Shown piece after piece: positions 35,758 through 50,500 of a DNA stretch of 64,000 nucleotides (the stretch's first letter is position 1; each line of letters begins with the position of its first letter). The translations under genes and the position numbers were made by a program. The DNA lies in the NCBI GenBank assembly GCA_036971475.1, contig JBAIZL010000008.1, positions 6,185,501 to 6,249,500 on the forward strand, in the 5' to 3' direction. Under the pieces are notes generated by a model. That model had not been told where the DNA came from, made no database searches, and worked only from the letters and a program-made list of their open reading frames with translations. The stretch is from Prosapia bicincta (lineage: Eukaryota; Arthropoda; Insecta; Hemiptera; Cercopidae).

Positions 35758-37739
35758 ATAACAAAAATAATTTATTTTAATGATGAAATATTTTGGAGGT
35801 GAGGCTGATTGGTTGCTCATCACTCCTGAGAGCGAGGTTGGGGCTCTCTTGTACGCGGCTGGGGTGTGTGTTTTTGCACAATTTCTTACAACCCTAAAAA
35901 AGAGTTAAAACGATAAAACTCTTGAAACACACAAAGATATTGTCTTTCCAAGTCATACAGTAAACTCTCTATAATATAACAAAAATAATTTATTTTAATG
36001 ATGAAATATGTTTGGAGGTGAGGCTGATTGGTTGCTCATTACTCCTGAGAGCGAGGTTGGGGCTCTCTTGTACGCGGCTGGGTTGTGTGTTTTTGCATAA
36101 TTTGTTACAACCCTAAAAAAGAGTTAGAACGATAAAACTCTTGAGACACACAAAGATATTGTCTTTCCAAGTCATACAGTAAACTCTCTATAATATAACA
36201 AAAATAATTTATTTTAATGATGAAATATGTTTGGAGGTGAGGCTGATTGGTTGCTCATCACTCCTGAGAGCGAGGTTGGGGCTCTCTTGTACGCGGCTGG
36301 GTTGTGTGTTTTTGCACAATTTGTTACAACCCTAAAAAAGAGAACGATAAAACTCTTATGACCCACAAAGATAATGTCTTTCCAAGTCATACAGTAAACT
36401 CTCTATAATATAACAAAAATAATTTATTTTAATGATGAAATATGTTTGGAGGTGAGGCTGATTGGTTGCTCATCACTCCTGAGAGCGAGGTTGGGGCTCT
36501 CTTGTACGCGGCTCGGTTGTGTGTTTTTGCACAATTTGTTACAACCCTAAAAATAGTTAGAACGATAAAACTCTTATGACCCACAAAGATAATGTCTTTC
36601 CAAGTCATACAGTAAACTCTCTATAATATAACAAAAATAATTTATTTTAATGATGAAATATGTTTGGAGGTGAGGCTGATTGTTTGCTCATCACTCTTGA
36701 GAGCGTGGTTGGGGCTCTCTTGTACGCGGCTGGGTTGTGTGTTTTTGCACAATTTGTTACAACCTAAAAAAGAGTTAGAACGATAAAACTCTTGAGACAC
36801 ACAAAGATATTGTCTTTCCAAGTCATACAGTAAACTCTCTATAATATATCAAAAATAATTTATTTTAATGATGAAATATTTTGGAGGTGAGGCTGATTGG
36901 TTGCTCATCACTCCTGAGAGCGAGGTTGGGGCTCTCTTGTACGCGGCTGGGTTGTGTGTTTTTGCACAATTTCTTACAACCCTAAAAAAGAGTTAGAACG
37001 ATAAAACTCTTGAGACACACAAAGATATTGTCTTTCCAAGTCATACAGTAAACTCTCTATAATAAAACAAAAATAATTTTTTTCAATGATGAAATATGTT
37101 TGGAGGTGAGGCTGATTGGTTGCTCATCACTCCTGAGAGGGAGGTTGGGGCTCTCTTGTACGCGGCTGGGTTGTGTGTTTTTGCACAATTTTTTACAACC
37201 CTAAAAAAGAGTTAGAACAATAAAACTTTTGAGACACACAAAGATATTGTCTTTCCAAGTCATACAGTAAACTCTCTATAATATTACAAAAATAATTTAT
37301 TTTAATGATGAAATATGTTTGGAGGTGAGGCTGATTGGTTGCTCATCACTCCTGAGAGCGAGGTTGGGGCTCTCTTGTACGTGGCGGGGTTGTGTGTTTT
37401 TGCACAATTTCTTACAACCCTAAAAAAGAGTTAGAACGATAAAACTCTTGAGACACACAAAGATATTGTCTTTCCAAGTCATACAGTAAACTCTCTATAA
37501 TATAACAAAAATAATTTATTTTAATGATGAAATATGTTTGGAGGTGAGGCTGATTGGTTGCTCATCACTCCTGAGAGCGAGGTTGGGGCTCTCTTGTACG
37601 CGGCTCGGTTGTGTGTTTTTGCACAATATGTTACAACCCTAAAAATAGTTAGAACGATAAAACTCTTATGACCCACAAAGATAATGTCTTTCCAAGTCAT
37701 ACAGTAAACTCTCTATAATATAACAAAAATAATTTATTT
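34255..37739. repeat. 16-mer unit, copy 1 (3485 bp)
   Basis: Matches 37740-41224 at a constant offset of 3485 (aaaagaaaacg at 34380 and 37865; the H copy with a gaaatattttgg follower at 35554 and 39039). The unit consists of the last seven monomers of the third 11-mer plus nine further copies, including ones marked ggggtgtgtg, cttgaaacac, gcataattt, gattgtttgctc, atatatcaaa, gagagggagg, atattacaaa and gtacgtggcgg. Confidence 0.92.
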
Positions 37740-40700
37740 TAATGATGAAATATGTTTGGAGGTGAGGCTGATTGGTTGCTCATCACTCCTGAGAGCGAGG
37801 TTGGGGCTCTCTTGTACGCGCCTGGGTTGTGTGTTTTTGCACAATTTGTTACAACCCTAAAAAAGAAAACGATAAAACTCTTATGACCCACAAAGATATT
37901 GTCTTTCCAAGTCATACAGTAAACTCTCTATAATATAACAAATATAATTTATTTTAATGATGAAATATGTTTGGAGGTGAGGCTGATTGGTTGCTCATCA
38001 CTCCTGAGAGCGAGGTTGGGGCTCTCTTGTACGAGGCTGGGTTGTGTGTTTTTGCACAATTTGTTACACCCCTAAAAAAGAGTTAGAACGATAAAACTCT
38101 TATGACTCACAAAGATAATGTCTTTCCAAGTCATACAGTAAACTCTCTATAATATAACAAAAATAATTTATTTTAATGATGAAATATGTTTGGAGGTGAG
38201 GCTGATTGGTTGCTCATCACTCCTGAGAGCGAGGTTGGGGCTCTCTTGTACGAGGCTGGGTTGTGTGTTTTTGCACAATTTGTTACACCCCTAAAAAAGA
38301 GTTAGAACGATAAAACTCTTATGACTCACAAAGATAATGTCTTTCCAAGTCATACAGTAAACTCTCTATAATATAACAAAAATAATTTATTTTAATGATG
38401 AAATATGTTTGGAGGTGAGGCTGATTGGTTGCTCATCACTCCTGAGAGCGAGGTTGGGGCTCTCTTTTACGCGGCTGGGTTGTGTGTTTTTGCACAATTT
38501 GTTACAACCCTAAAAAAGAGAACGATAAAACTCTTATGACCCACAAAGATAATGTCTTTCCAAGTCATACAGTAAACTCTCTATAATATAACAAAAATAA
38601 TTTATTTTAATGATGAAATATGTTTGGAGGTGAGGCTGATTGGTTGCTCATCACTCCTGAGAGCGAGGTTGGGGCTCTCTTGTACGCAGCTCGGTTGTGT
38701 GTTTTTGCACAATTTGTTACAACCCTAAAAATAGTTAGAACGATAAAACTCTTATGACCCACAAAGATAATGTCTTTCCAAGTCATACAGTAAACTCTCT
38801 ATAATATAACAAAAATAATTTATTTTAATGATGAAATATGTTTGGAGGAGAGGCTGATTGGTTGCTCATCACTCCTGAGAGCGAGATTGGGGCTCTCTTG
38901 TACGCGGCTGGGTTGTGTGTTTTTGCACAATTTGTTACAACCCTAAAAAAGAGTTAGAACGATAAAACTCTTATGACCCACAAAGATAATGTCTTTCCAA
39001 GTCATACAGTAAACTCTCTATAATATAAAAAAAATAATTTATTTTAATGATGAAATATGTTTGGAGGTGAGGCTGATTGGTTGCTCATCACTCTTGAGAG
39101 CGTGGTTGGGGCTCTCTTGTACGCGGCTGGGTTGTGTGTTTTTGCACAATTTGTTACAACCTAAAAAAGAGTTAGAACGATAAAACTCTTGAGACACACA
39201 AAGATATTGTCTTTCCAAGTCATACAGTAAACACTCTATAATATAACAAAAATAATTTATTTTAATGATGAAATATTTTGGAGGTGAGGCTGATTGGTTG
39301 CTCATCACTCCTGAGAGCGAGGTTGGGGCTCTCTTGTACGCGGCTGGGGTGTGTGTTTTTGCACAATTTCTTACAACCCTAAAAAAGAGTTAAAACGATA
39401 AAACTCTTGAAACACACAAAGATATTGTCTTTCCAAGTCATACAGTAAACTCTCTATAATATAACAAAAATAATTTATTTTAATGATGAAATATGTTTGG
39501 AGGTGAGGCTGATTGGTTGCTCATTACTCCTGAGAGCGAGGTTGGGGCTCTCTTGTACGCGGCTGGGTTGTGTGTTTTTGCATAATTTGTTACAACCCTA
39601 AAAAAGAGTTAGAACGATAAAACTCTTGAGACACACAAAGATATTGTCTTTCCAAGTCATACAGTAAACTCTCTATAATATAACAAAAATAATTTATTTT
39701 AATGATGAAATATGTTTGGAGGTGAGGCTGATTGGTTGCTCATCACTCCTGAGAGCGAGGTTGGGGCTCTCTTGTACGCGGCTGGGTTGTGTGTTTTTGC
39801 ACAATTTGTTACAACCCTAAAAAAGAGAACGATAAAACTCTTATGACCCACAAAGATAATGTCTTTCCAAGTCATACAGTAAACTCTCTATAATATAACA
39901 AAAATAATTTATTTTAATGATGAAATATGTTTGGAGGTGAGGCTGATTGGTTGCTCATCACTCCTGAGAGCGAGGTTGGGGCTCTCTTGTACGCGGCTCG
40001 GTTGTGTGTTTTTGCACAATTTGTTACAACCCTAAAAATAGTTAGAACGATAAAACTCTTATGACCCACAAAGATAATGTCTTTCCAAGTCATACAGTAA
40101 ACTCTCTATAATATAACAAAAATAATTTATTTTAATGATGAAATATGTTTGGAGGTGAGGCTGATTGTTTGCTCATCACTCTTGAGAGCGTGGTTGGGGC
40201 TCTCTTGTACGCGGCTGGGTTGTGTGTTTTTGCACAATTTGTTACAACCTAAAAAAGAGTTAGAACGATAAAACTCTTGAGACACACAAAGATATTGTCT
40301 TTCCAAGTCATACAGTAAACTCTCTATAATATATCAAAAATAATTTATTTTAATGATGAAATATTTTGGAGGTGAGGCTGATTGGTTGCTCATCACTCCT
40401 GAGAGCGAGGTTGGGGCTCTCTTGTACGCGGCTGGGTTGTGTGTTTTTGCACAATTTCTTACAACCCTAAAAAAGAGTTAGAACGATAAAACTCTTGAGA
40501 CACACAAAGATATTGTCTTTCCAAGTCATACAGTAAACTCTCTATAATAAAACAAAAATAATTTTTTTCAATGATGAAATATGTTTGGAGGTGAGGCTGA
40601 TTGGTTGCTCATCACTCCTGAGAGGGAGGTTGGGGCTCTCTTGTACGCGGCTGGGTTGTGTGTTTTTGCACAATTTTTTACAACCCTAAAAAAGAGTTAG

Positions 40701-41224
40701 AACGATAAAACTTTTGAGACACACAAAGATATTGTCTTTCCAAGTCATACAGTAAACTCTCTATAATATTACAAAAATAATTTATTTTAATGATGAAATA
40801 TGTTTGGAGGTGAGGCTGATTGGTTGCTCATCACTCCTGAGAGCGAGGTTGGGGCTCTCTTGTACGTGGCGGGGTTGTGTGTTTTTGCACAATTTCTTAC
40901 AACCCTAAAAAAGAGTTAGAACGATAAAACTCTTGAGACACACAAAGATATTGTCTTTCCAAGTCATACAGTAAACTCTCTATAATATAACAAAAATAAT
41001 TTATTTTAATGATGAAATATGTTTGGAGGTGAGGCTGATTGGTTGCTCATCACTCCTGAGAGCGAGGTTGGGGCTCTCTTGTACGCGGCTCGGTTGTGTG
41101 TTTTTGCACAATATGTTACAACCCTAAAAATAGTTAGAACGATAAAACTCTTATGACCCACAAAGATAATGTCTTTCCAAGTCATACAGTAAACTCTCTA
41201 TAATATAACAAAAATAATTTATTT
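37740..41224. repeat. 16-mer unit, copy 2 (3485 bp)
   Basis: Head-to-tail partner of 34255-37739. It lacks the private gaaggata, tttgtagg and aacaataaaactttt changes of copy 1, so those arose after this duplication. Its rear part (40077-41347) was copied again to 45517-46787. Confidence 0.92.
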
Positions 41225-44200
41225 TAATGATGAAATATGTTTGGAGGTGAGGCTGATTGGTTGCTCATCACTCCTGAGAGCGAGGTTGGGGCTCTCTTGT
41301 ACGCGGCTCGGTTGTGTGTTTTTGCACAATATGTTACAACCCTAAAAAAGAGAACGATAAAACTCTTATGACCCACAAAGATATTGTCTTTCCAAGTCAT
41401 ACAGTAAACTCTCTATAATATAACAAATATAATTTATTTTAATGATGAAATATGTTTGGAGGTGAGGCTGATTGGTTGCTCATCACTCCTGAGAGCGAGG
41501 TTGGGGCTCTCTTGTACGCGGCTGGGTTGTGTGTTTTTGCACAATTTGTTACAACCCTAAAAAAGAGTTAGAACGATAAAACTCTTATGACCCACAAAGA
41601 TAATGTCTTTCCAAGTCATACAGTAAACTCTCTATAATATAACAAAAATAATTTTTTTCAATGATGAAATATGTTTGGAGGTGAGGCTGATTGGTTGCTC
41701 ATCACTCCTGAGAGCGTGGTTGGGGCTCTCTTGTACGCGGCTCGGTTGTGTGTTTTTGCACAATATGTTACAACCCTAAAAATTGTTAGAACAATAAAAC
41801 TCTTATGACCCACAAAGATAATGTCTTTCCAAGTCATACAGTAAACTCTCTATAATATAACAAATAATTTATTTTAATGATGAAATATGTTTGGAGGTGA
41901 GGCTGATTGGTTGCTCATCACTCCTGAGAGCGAGGTTGGGGCTCTCTTGTACGCGGCTGGGTTGTGTGTTTTTGCACAATTTTTTACAACCCTAAAAAAG
42001 AGTTAGAACGATAAAACTCTTGAGACACACAAAGATATTGTCTTTCCAAGTCATAAAGTAAACTCTCTATAATATAACAAAAATAATTTATTTTAATGAT
42101 GAAATATGTTTGGAGGTGAGGCTGATTGGTTGCTCATCACTCCTGAGAGCGAGGTTGGGTCTCTTGTACGCGCCTGGGTTGTGTGTTTTTGCACAATTTG
42201 TTACAACCCTAAAAAAGAGTTAGAACGATAAAACTCTTATGACCCACAAAGATAATGTCTTTCCAAGTCATACAGTAAACTCTCTATAATATAACAAAAA
42301 TAGTTTATTTTAATGATGAAATATGTTTGGAGGTGAGGCTGATTGGTTGCTCATCACTCCTGAGAGCGAGGTTGGGGCTCTCTTGTACGCGGCTCGGTTG
42401 TGTGTTTTTGCACAATATGTTACAACCCTAAAAATAGTTAGAACGATAAAACTCTTATGACCCACAAAGATAATGTCTTTCCAAGTCATACAGTAAACTC
42501 TCTATAATATAACAAAAATAATTTATTTTAATGATGAAATATGTTTGGAGGTGAGGCTGATTGGTTGCTCATCACTCCTGAGAGCGAGGTTGGGGCTCTC
42601 TTGTACGGGCCTGGGTTGTGTGTTTTTGCACAATTTGTTACAACCCTAAAAAAGAGAACGATAAAACTCTTATGACCCACAAAGATATTGTCTTTCCAAG
42701 TCATACAGTAAACTCTCTATAATATAACAAAAATAATTTTTTTCAATGATGAAATATGTTTGGAGGTGAGGCTGATTGGTTGCTCATCACTCCTGAGAGC
42801 GTGGTTGGGGCTCTCTTGTACGCGGCTCGGTTGTGTGTTTTTGCACAATATGTTACAACCCTAAAAATAGTTAGAACAATAAAACTCTTATGACCCACAA
42901 AGATAATGTCTTTCCAAGTCATACAGTAAACTCTCTATAATATAACAAATAATTTATTTTAATGATGAAATATGTTTGGAGGTGAGGCTGATTGGTTGCT
43001 CATCACTCCTGAGAGCGAGGTTGGGGCTCTCTTTTATGCGCCTGGGTTGTGTGTTTTTGCACAAATTTTTACAACCCTAAAAAAGAGTTAGAACGATAAA
43101 ACTCTTGAGACACACAAAGATATTGTCTTTCCAAGTCATACAGTAAACTCTCTATAATATAACAAAAATAGTTTATTTTAATGATGAAATATGTTTGGAG
43201 GTGAGGCTGATTGGTTGCTCATCACTCCTGAGAGCGAGGTTGGGGCTCTCTTGTACGCGCCTGGGTTGTGTGTTTTTGCACAATTTGTTACAACCCTAAA
43301 AAAAAATTAGAACGATAAAACTCTTATGACCCACAAAGGTAATGTCTTTCCAAGTCATACAGTAAACTCTCTATAATATAACAAAAATAATTTATTATAA
43401 TGATGAAATATGTTTGGAGGTGAGGCTGATTGGTTGCTCATCGCTCCTGAGAGCGAGGTTGGGGCTCTCTTGTACGCGCCTGGGTTGTGTGTTTTTGCAC
43501 AATTTGTTACAACCTTAAAAAAGAGAACGATAAAACTCTTATGACCCACAAAGATATTGTCTTTCCAAGTCATACAGTAAACTCTCTATAATATAACAAA
43601 TATAATTTATTTTAATGATGAAATATGTTTGGAGGTGAGGCTGATTGGTTGCTCATCACTCCTGAGAGCGAGGTTGGGGCTCTCTTGTACGCGGCTGGGT
43701 TGTGTGTTTTTGCACAATTTGTTACAACCCTAAAAAAGAGTTAGAACGATAAAACTCTTATGACCCACAAAGATAATGTCTTTCCAAGTCATACCAGTAA
43801 ACTCTCTATAATATAACAAAAATAATTTTTTTCAATGATGAAATATGTTTGGAGGTGAGGCTGATTGGTTGCTCATCACTCCTGAGAGCGTGGTTGGGGC
43901 TCTCTTGTACGCGGCTCGGTTGTGTGATTTTGCACAATATGTTACAATCCTAAAAATAGTTAGAACGATAAAACTCTTATGACCCACAAAGATAATGTCT
44001 TTCCAAGTCATACAGTAAACTCTCTATAATATAACAAATAATTTATTTTAATGATGAAATATGTTTGGAGGTGAGGCTGATTGGTTGCTCATTACTCCTG
44101 AGAGCGAGGTTGGGGCTCTCTTGTAGGCGGCTGGGTTGTGTGTTTTTGCACAATTTGTTACAACCCTAAAAAAGAGTTAGAACGATAAAACTCTTATGAC

Positions 44201-45516
44201 CCACAAAGATAATGTCTTTCCAAGTCATACAGTAAACTCTCTATAATATAACAAAAATAATTTATTTTAATGATGAAATATGTTTGGAGGTGAGGCTGAT
44301 TGGTTGCTCATCACTCCTGAGAGCGAGGTTGGGGCTCTCTTGTACGCGGCTGGGTTGTGTGTTTTTGCACAATTTGTTACAACCCTAAAAAAGAGTTAGA
44401 ACGATAAAACTCTTATGACCCACAAAGATAATGTCTTTCCAAGTCATACAGTAAACTCTCTATAATATAACAAAAATAATTTTTTTCAATGATGAAATAT
44501 GTTTGGAGGTGAGGCTGATTGGTTGCTCATCACTCCTGAGAGCGTGGTTGGGGCTCTCTTGTACGCGGCTCGGTTGTGTGTTTTTGCACAATATGTTACA
44601 ACCCTAAAAATAGTTAGAACGATAAAACTCTTATGACCCACATAGATAATGTCTTTCCAAGTCATACAGTAAACTCTCTATAATATAACAAATAATTTAT
44701 TTTAATGATGAAATATGTTTGGAGGTGAGGCTGATTGGTTGCTCATCACTCCTGAGAGCGAGGTTGGGGCTCTCTTGTACGCGGCTGGGTTGTGTGTTTT
44801 TGCACAATTTTTTACAACCCTAAAAAAGAGTTAGAACGATAAAACTCTTGAGACACACAAAGATATTGTCTTTCCAAGTCATACAGTAAACTCTCTATAA
44901 TATAACAAAAATAATTTATTTTAATGATGAAATATGTTTGCAGGTGAGGCTGATTGGTTGCTCATCACTGCTGAGAGCGAGGTTGGGGCTCTCTTGTACG
45001 CGGCTGGGTTGTGTGTTTTTGCACAATTTCTTACAACCCTAAAAAAGAGTTAGAACGATAAAACTCTTGAGACACACAAAGATATTGTCTTTCCAAGTCA
45101 TACAGTAAACTCTCTATAATATAACAAAAATAATTTATTTTATGATGAAATATGTTTGGAGGTGAGGCTGATTGGTTGCTCATCACTCCTGAGAGCGAGG
45201 TTGGGGCTCTCTTGTACGCGGCTGGGTTGTGTGTTTTTGCACAATTTTTTACAACCCTAAAAAAGAGAACGATAAAACTCTTATGACCCACAAAGATAAT
45301 GTCTTTCCAAGTCATACAGTAAACTCTCTATATTATAACAAAAATAATTTTTTTCAATGATGAAATATGTTTGGAGGTGAGGCTGATTGGTTGCTCATCA
45401 CTCCTGAGAGCGTGGTTGGGGCTCTCTTGTACGCGGCTCGGTTGTGTGTTTTTGCACAATATGTTACAATCCTAAAAATAGTTAGAACGATAAAACTCTT
45501 GAGACACACAAAGATA
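41225..45516. repeat. Rearranged segment related to 46957-50700
   Basis: Satellite only. Marks recur downstream at changing offsets: gtacgggcct at 42603 and 46957 (4354), gttgggtctc at 42154 and 47812 (5658), acaaattttt at 43061 and 48288 (5227), and ttgtaggcgg at 44121 and 49567 (5446). The steps between offsets equal one or two monomers. It also holds aaaaaaaaattag near 43302, atcgctcctg near 43441 and ataccagtaa near 43792. Confidence 0.87.
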
Positions 45517-46787
45517 TTGTCTTTCCAAGTCATACAGTAAACTCTCTATAATATAACAAAAATAATTTATTTTAATGATGAAATATGTTTGGAGGTGAGG
45601 CTGATTGTTTGCTCATCACTCTTGAGAGCGTGGTTGGGGCTCTCTTGTACGCGGCTGGGTTGTGTGTTTTTGCACAATTTGTTACAACCTAAAAAAGAGT
45701 TAGAACGATAAAACTCTTGAGACACACAAAGATATTGTCTTTCCAAGTCATACAGTAAACTCTCTATAATATATCAAAAATAATTTATTTTAATGATGAA
45801 ATATTTTGGAGGTGAGGCTGATTGGTTGCTCATCACTCCTGAGAGCGAGGTTGGGGCTCTCTTGTACGCGGCTGGGTTGTGTGTTTTTGCACAATTTCTT
45901 ACAACCCTAAAAAAGAGTTAGAACGATAAAACTCTTGAGACACACAAAGATATTGTCTTTCCAAGTCATACAGTAAACTCTCTATAATAAAACAAAAATA
46001 ATTTTTTTCAATGATGAAATATGTTTGGAGGTGAGGCTGATTGGTTGCTCATCACTCCTGAGAGGGAGGTTGGGGCTCTCTTGTACGCGGCTGGGTTGTG
46101 TGTTTTTGCACAATTTTTTACAACCCTAAAAAAGAGTTAGAACGATAAAACTTTTGAGACACACAAAGATATTGTCTTTCCAAGTCATACAGTAAACTCT
46201 CTATAATATTACAAAAATAATTTATTTTAATGATGAAATATGTTTGGAGGTGAGGCTGATTGGTTGCTCATCACTCCTGAGAGCGAGGTTGGGGCTCTCT
46301 TGTACGTGGCGGGGTTGTGTGTTTTTGCACAATTTCTTACAACCCTAAAAAAGAGTTAGAACGATAAAACTCTTGAGACACACAAAGATATTGTCTTTCC
46401 AAGTCATACAGTAAACTCTCTATAATATAACAAAAATAATTTATTTTAATGATGAAATATGTTTGGAGGTGAGGCTGATTGGTTGCTCATCACTCCTGAG
46501 AGCGAGGTTGGGGCTCTCTTGTACGCGGCTCGGTTGTGTGTTTTTGCACAATATGTTACAACCCTAAAAATAGTTAGAACGATAAAACTCTTATGACCCA
46601 CAAAGATAATGTCTTTCCAAGTCATACAGTAAACTCTCTATAATATAACAAAAATAATTTATTTTAATGATGAAATATGTTTGGAGGTGAGGCTGATTGG
46701 TTGCTCATCACTCCTGAGAGCGAGGTTGGGGCTCTCTTGTACGCGGCTCGGTTGTGTGTTTTTGCACAATATGTTACAACCCTAAAA
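45517..46787. repeat. Displaced copy of 40077-41347 (offset 5440)
   Basis: Repeats gattgtttgctc (40163 and 45603), type H, atatatcaaa (40331 and 45771), gagagggagg (40621 and 46061), aacttttgag, atattacaaa and gtacgtggcgg in the same order. It begins inside a monomer with an A-type front and a B-type rear (acaatcct followed by cttgagacacac), and ends in the ccctaaaaa run near 46787. Confidence 0.9.
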
Positions 46788-47524
46788 ATAGTTAGAACGA
46801 TAAAACTCTTATGACCCACAAAGATAATGTCTTTCCAAGTCATACAGTAAACTCTCTATAATATAACAAAAATAATTTATTTTAATGATGAAATATGTTT
46901 GGAGGTGAGGCTGATTGGTTGCTCATCACTCCTGAGAGCGAGGTTGGGGCTCTCTTGTACGGGCCTGGGTTGTGTGTTTTTGCACAATTTGTTACAACCC
47001 TAAAAAAGAGAACGATAAAACTCTTATGACCCACAAAGATATTGTCTTTCCAAGTCATACAGTAAACTCTCTATAATATAACAAATATAATTTATTTTAA
47101 TGATGAAATATGTTTGGAGGTGAGGCTGATTGGTTGCTCATCACTCCTGAGAGCGAGGTTGGGGCTCTCTTGTACGCGGCTGGGTTGTGTGTTTTTGCAC
47201 AATTTGTTACAACCCTAAAAAAGAGTTAGAACGATAAAACTCTTATGACCCACAAAGATAATGTCTTTCCAAGTCATACAGTAAACTCTCTATAATATAA
47301 CAAAAATAATTTTTTTCAATGATGAAATATGTTTGGAGGTGAGGCTGATTGGTTGCTCATCACTCCTGAGAGCGTGGTTGGGGCTCTCTTGTACGCGGCT
47401 CGGTTGTGTGTTTTTGCACAATATGTTACAACCCTAAAAATAGTTAGAACAATAAAACTCTTATGACCCACAAAGATAATGTCTTTCCAAGTCATACAGT
47501 AAACTCTCTATAATATAACAAATA
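46788..47524. repeat. Linking segment of about 3.4 monomers
   Basis: Satellite only: the rest of an F monomer, C with gtacgggcctggg, E with D tail, and type A with aacaataaaac. The gtacgggcct mark ties it to 42603. Confidence 0.82.
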
Positions 47525-50500
47525 ATTTATTTTAATGATGAAATATGTTTGGAGGTGAGGCTGATTGTTTGCTCATCACTCCTGAGAGCGAGGTTGGGGC
47601 TCTCTTGTACGCGGCTGGGTTGTGTGTTTTTGCACAATTTTTTACAACCCTAAAAAAGAGTTAGAACGATAAAACTCTTGAGACACACAAAGATATTGTC
47701 TTTCCAAGTCATACAGTAAACTCTCTATAATATCACAAAAATAATTTATTTTAATGATGAAATATGTTTGGAGGTGAGGCTGATTGGTTGCTCATCACTC
47801 CTGAGAGCGAGGTTGGGTCTCTTGTACGCGCCTGGGTTGTGTGTTTTTGCACAATTTGTTACAACCCTAAAAAAGAGTTAGAACGATAAAACTCTTATGA
47901 CCCACAAAGATAATGTCTTTCCAAGTCATACAGTAAACTCTCTATAATATAACAAAAATAGTTTATTTTAATGATGAAATATGTTTGGAGGTGAGGCTGA
48001 TTGGTTGCTCATCACTCCTGAGAGCGAGGTTGGGGCTCTCTTGTACGCGGCTCGGTTGTGTGTTTTTGCACAATATGTTACAACCCTAAAAATAGTTAGA
48101 ACGATAAAACTCTTATGACCCACAAAGATAATGTCTTTCCAAGTCATACAGTAAACTCTCTATAATATAACAAAAATAATTTATTTTAATGATGAAATAT
48201 GTTTGGAGGTGAGGCTGATTGGTTGCTCATCACTCCTGAGAGCGAGGTTGGGGCTCTCTTGTACGCGCCTGGGTTGTGTGTTTTTGCACAAATTTTTACA
48301 ACCCTAAAAAAGAGTTAGAACGATAAAACTCTTGAGACACACAAAGATATTGTCTTTCCAAGTCATACAGTAAACTCTCTATAATATAACAAAAATAGTT
48401 TATTTTAATGATGAAATATGTTTGGAGGTGAGGCTGATTGGTTGCTCATCACTCCTGAGAGCGAGGTTGGGGCTCTCTTGTAGGCGCCTGGGTTGTGTGT
48501 TTTTGCACAATTTGTTACAACCCTAAAAAAAAATTAGAACGATAAAACTCTTATGACCCACAAAGGTAATGTCTTTCCAAGTCATACAGTAAACTCTCTA
48601 TAATATAACAAAAATAATTTATTATAATGATGAAATATGTTTGGAGGTGAGGCTGATTGGTTGCTCATCGCTCCTGAGAGCGAGGTTGGGGCTCTCTTGT
48701 ACGCGCCTGGGTTGTGTGTTTTTGCACAATTTGTTACAACCTTAAAAAAGAGAACGATAAAACTCTTATGACCCACAAAGATATTGTCTTTCCAAGTCAT
48801 ACAGTAAACTCTCTATAATATAACAAATATAATTTATTTTAATGATGAAATATGTTTGGAGGTGAGGCTGATTGGTTGCTCATCACTCCTGAGAGCGAGG
48901 TTGGGGCTCTCTTGTACGCGGCTGGGTTGTGTGTTTTTGCACAATTTGTTACAACCCTAAAAAAGAGTTAGAACGATAAAACTCTTATGACCCACAAAGA
49001 TAATGTCTTTCCAAGTCATACCAGTAAACTCTCTATAATATAACAAAAATAATTTTTTTCAATGATGAAATATGTTTGGAGGTGAGGCTGATTGGTTGCT
49101 CATCACTCCTGAGAGCGTGGTTGGGGCTCTCTTGTACGCGGCTCGGTTGTGTGATTTTGCACAATATGTTACAATCCTAAAAATAGTTAGAACGATAAAA
49201 CTCTTATGACCCACAAAGATAATGTCTTTCCAAGTCATACAGTAAACTCTCTATAATATAACAAATAATTTATTTTAATGATGAAATATGTTTGGAGGTG
49301 AGGCTGATTGGTTGCTCATTACTCCTGAGAGCGAGGTTGGGGCTCTCTTGTACGCGGCTGGGTTGTGTGTTTTTGCACAATTTTTTACAACCCTAAAAAA
49401 GAGTTAGAACGATAAAACTCTTGAGACACACAAAGATATTGTCTTTCCAAGTCATACAGTAAACTCTCTATAATATAACAAAAATAATTTATTTTAATGA
49501 TGAAATATGTTTGGCGGTGAGGCTGATTGGTTGCTCATCACTCCTGAGAGCGAGGTTGGGGCTCTCTTGTAGGCGGCTGGGTTGTGTGTTTTTGCACAAT
49601 TTGTTACAACCCTAAAAAAGAGTTAGAACGATAAAACTCTTATGACCCACAAAGATAATGTCTTTCCAAGTCATACAGTAAACTCTCTATAATATAACAA
49701 AAATAATTTATTTTAATGATGAAATATGTTTGGAGGTGAGGCTGATTGGTTGCTCATCACTCCTGAGAGCGAGGTTGGGGCTCTCTTGTACGCGGCTGGG
49801 TTGTGTGTTTTTGCACAATTTGTTACAACCCTAAAAAAGAGTTAGAACGATAAAACTCTTATGACCCACAAAGATAATGTCTTTCCAAGTCATACAGTAA
49901 ACTCTCTATAATATAACAAAAATAATTTTTTTCAATGATGAAATATGTTTGGAGGTGAGGCTGATTGGTTGCTCATCACTCCTGAGAGCGTGGTTGGGGC
50001 TCTCTTGTACGCGGCTCGGTTGTGTGTTTTTGCACAATATGTTACAACCCTAAAAATAGTTAGAACGATAAAACTCTTATGACCCACATAGATAATGTCT
50101 TTCCAAGTCATACAGTAAACTCTCTATAATATAACAAATAATTTATTTTAATGATGAAATATGTTTGGAGGTGAGGCTGATTGGTTGCTCATCACTCCTG
50201 AGAGCGAGGTTGGGGCTCTCTTGTACGCGGCTGGGTTGTGTGTTTTTGCACAATTTTTTACAACCCTAAAAAAGAGTTAGAACGATAAAACTCTTGAGAC
50301 ACACAAAGATATTGTCTTTCCAAGTCATACAGTAAACTCTCTATAATATAACAAAAATAATTTATTTTAATGATGAAATATGTTTGCAGGTGAGGCTGAT
50401 TGGTTGCTCATCACTGCTGAGAGCGAGGTTGGGGCTCTCTTGTACGCGGCTGGGTTGTGTGTTTTTGCACAATTTCTTACAACCCTAAAAAAGAGTTAGA

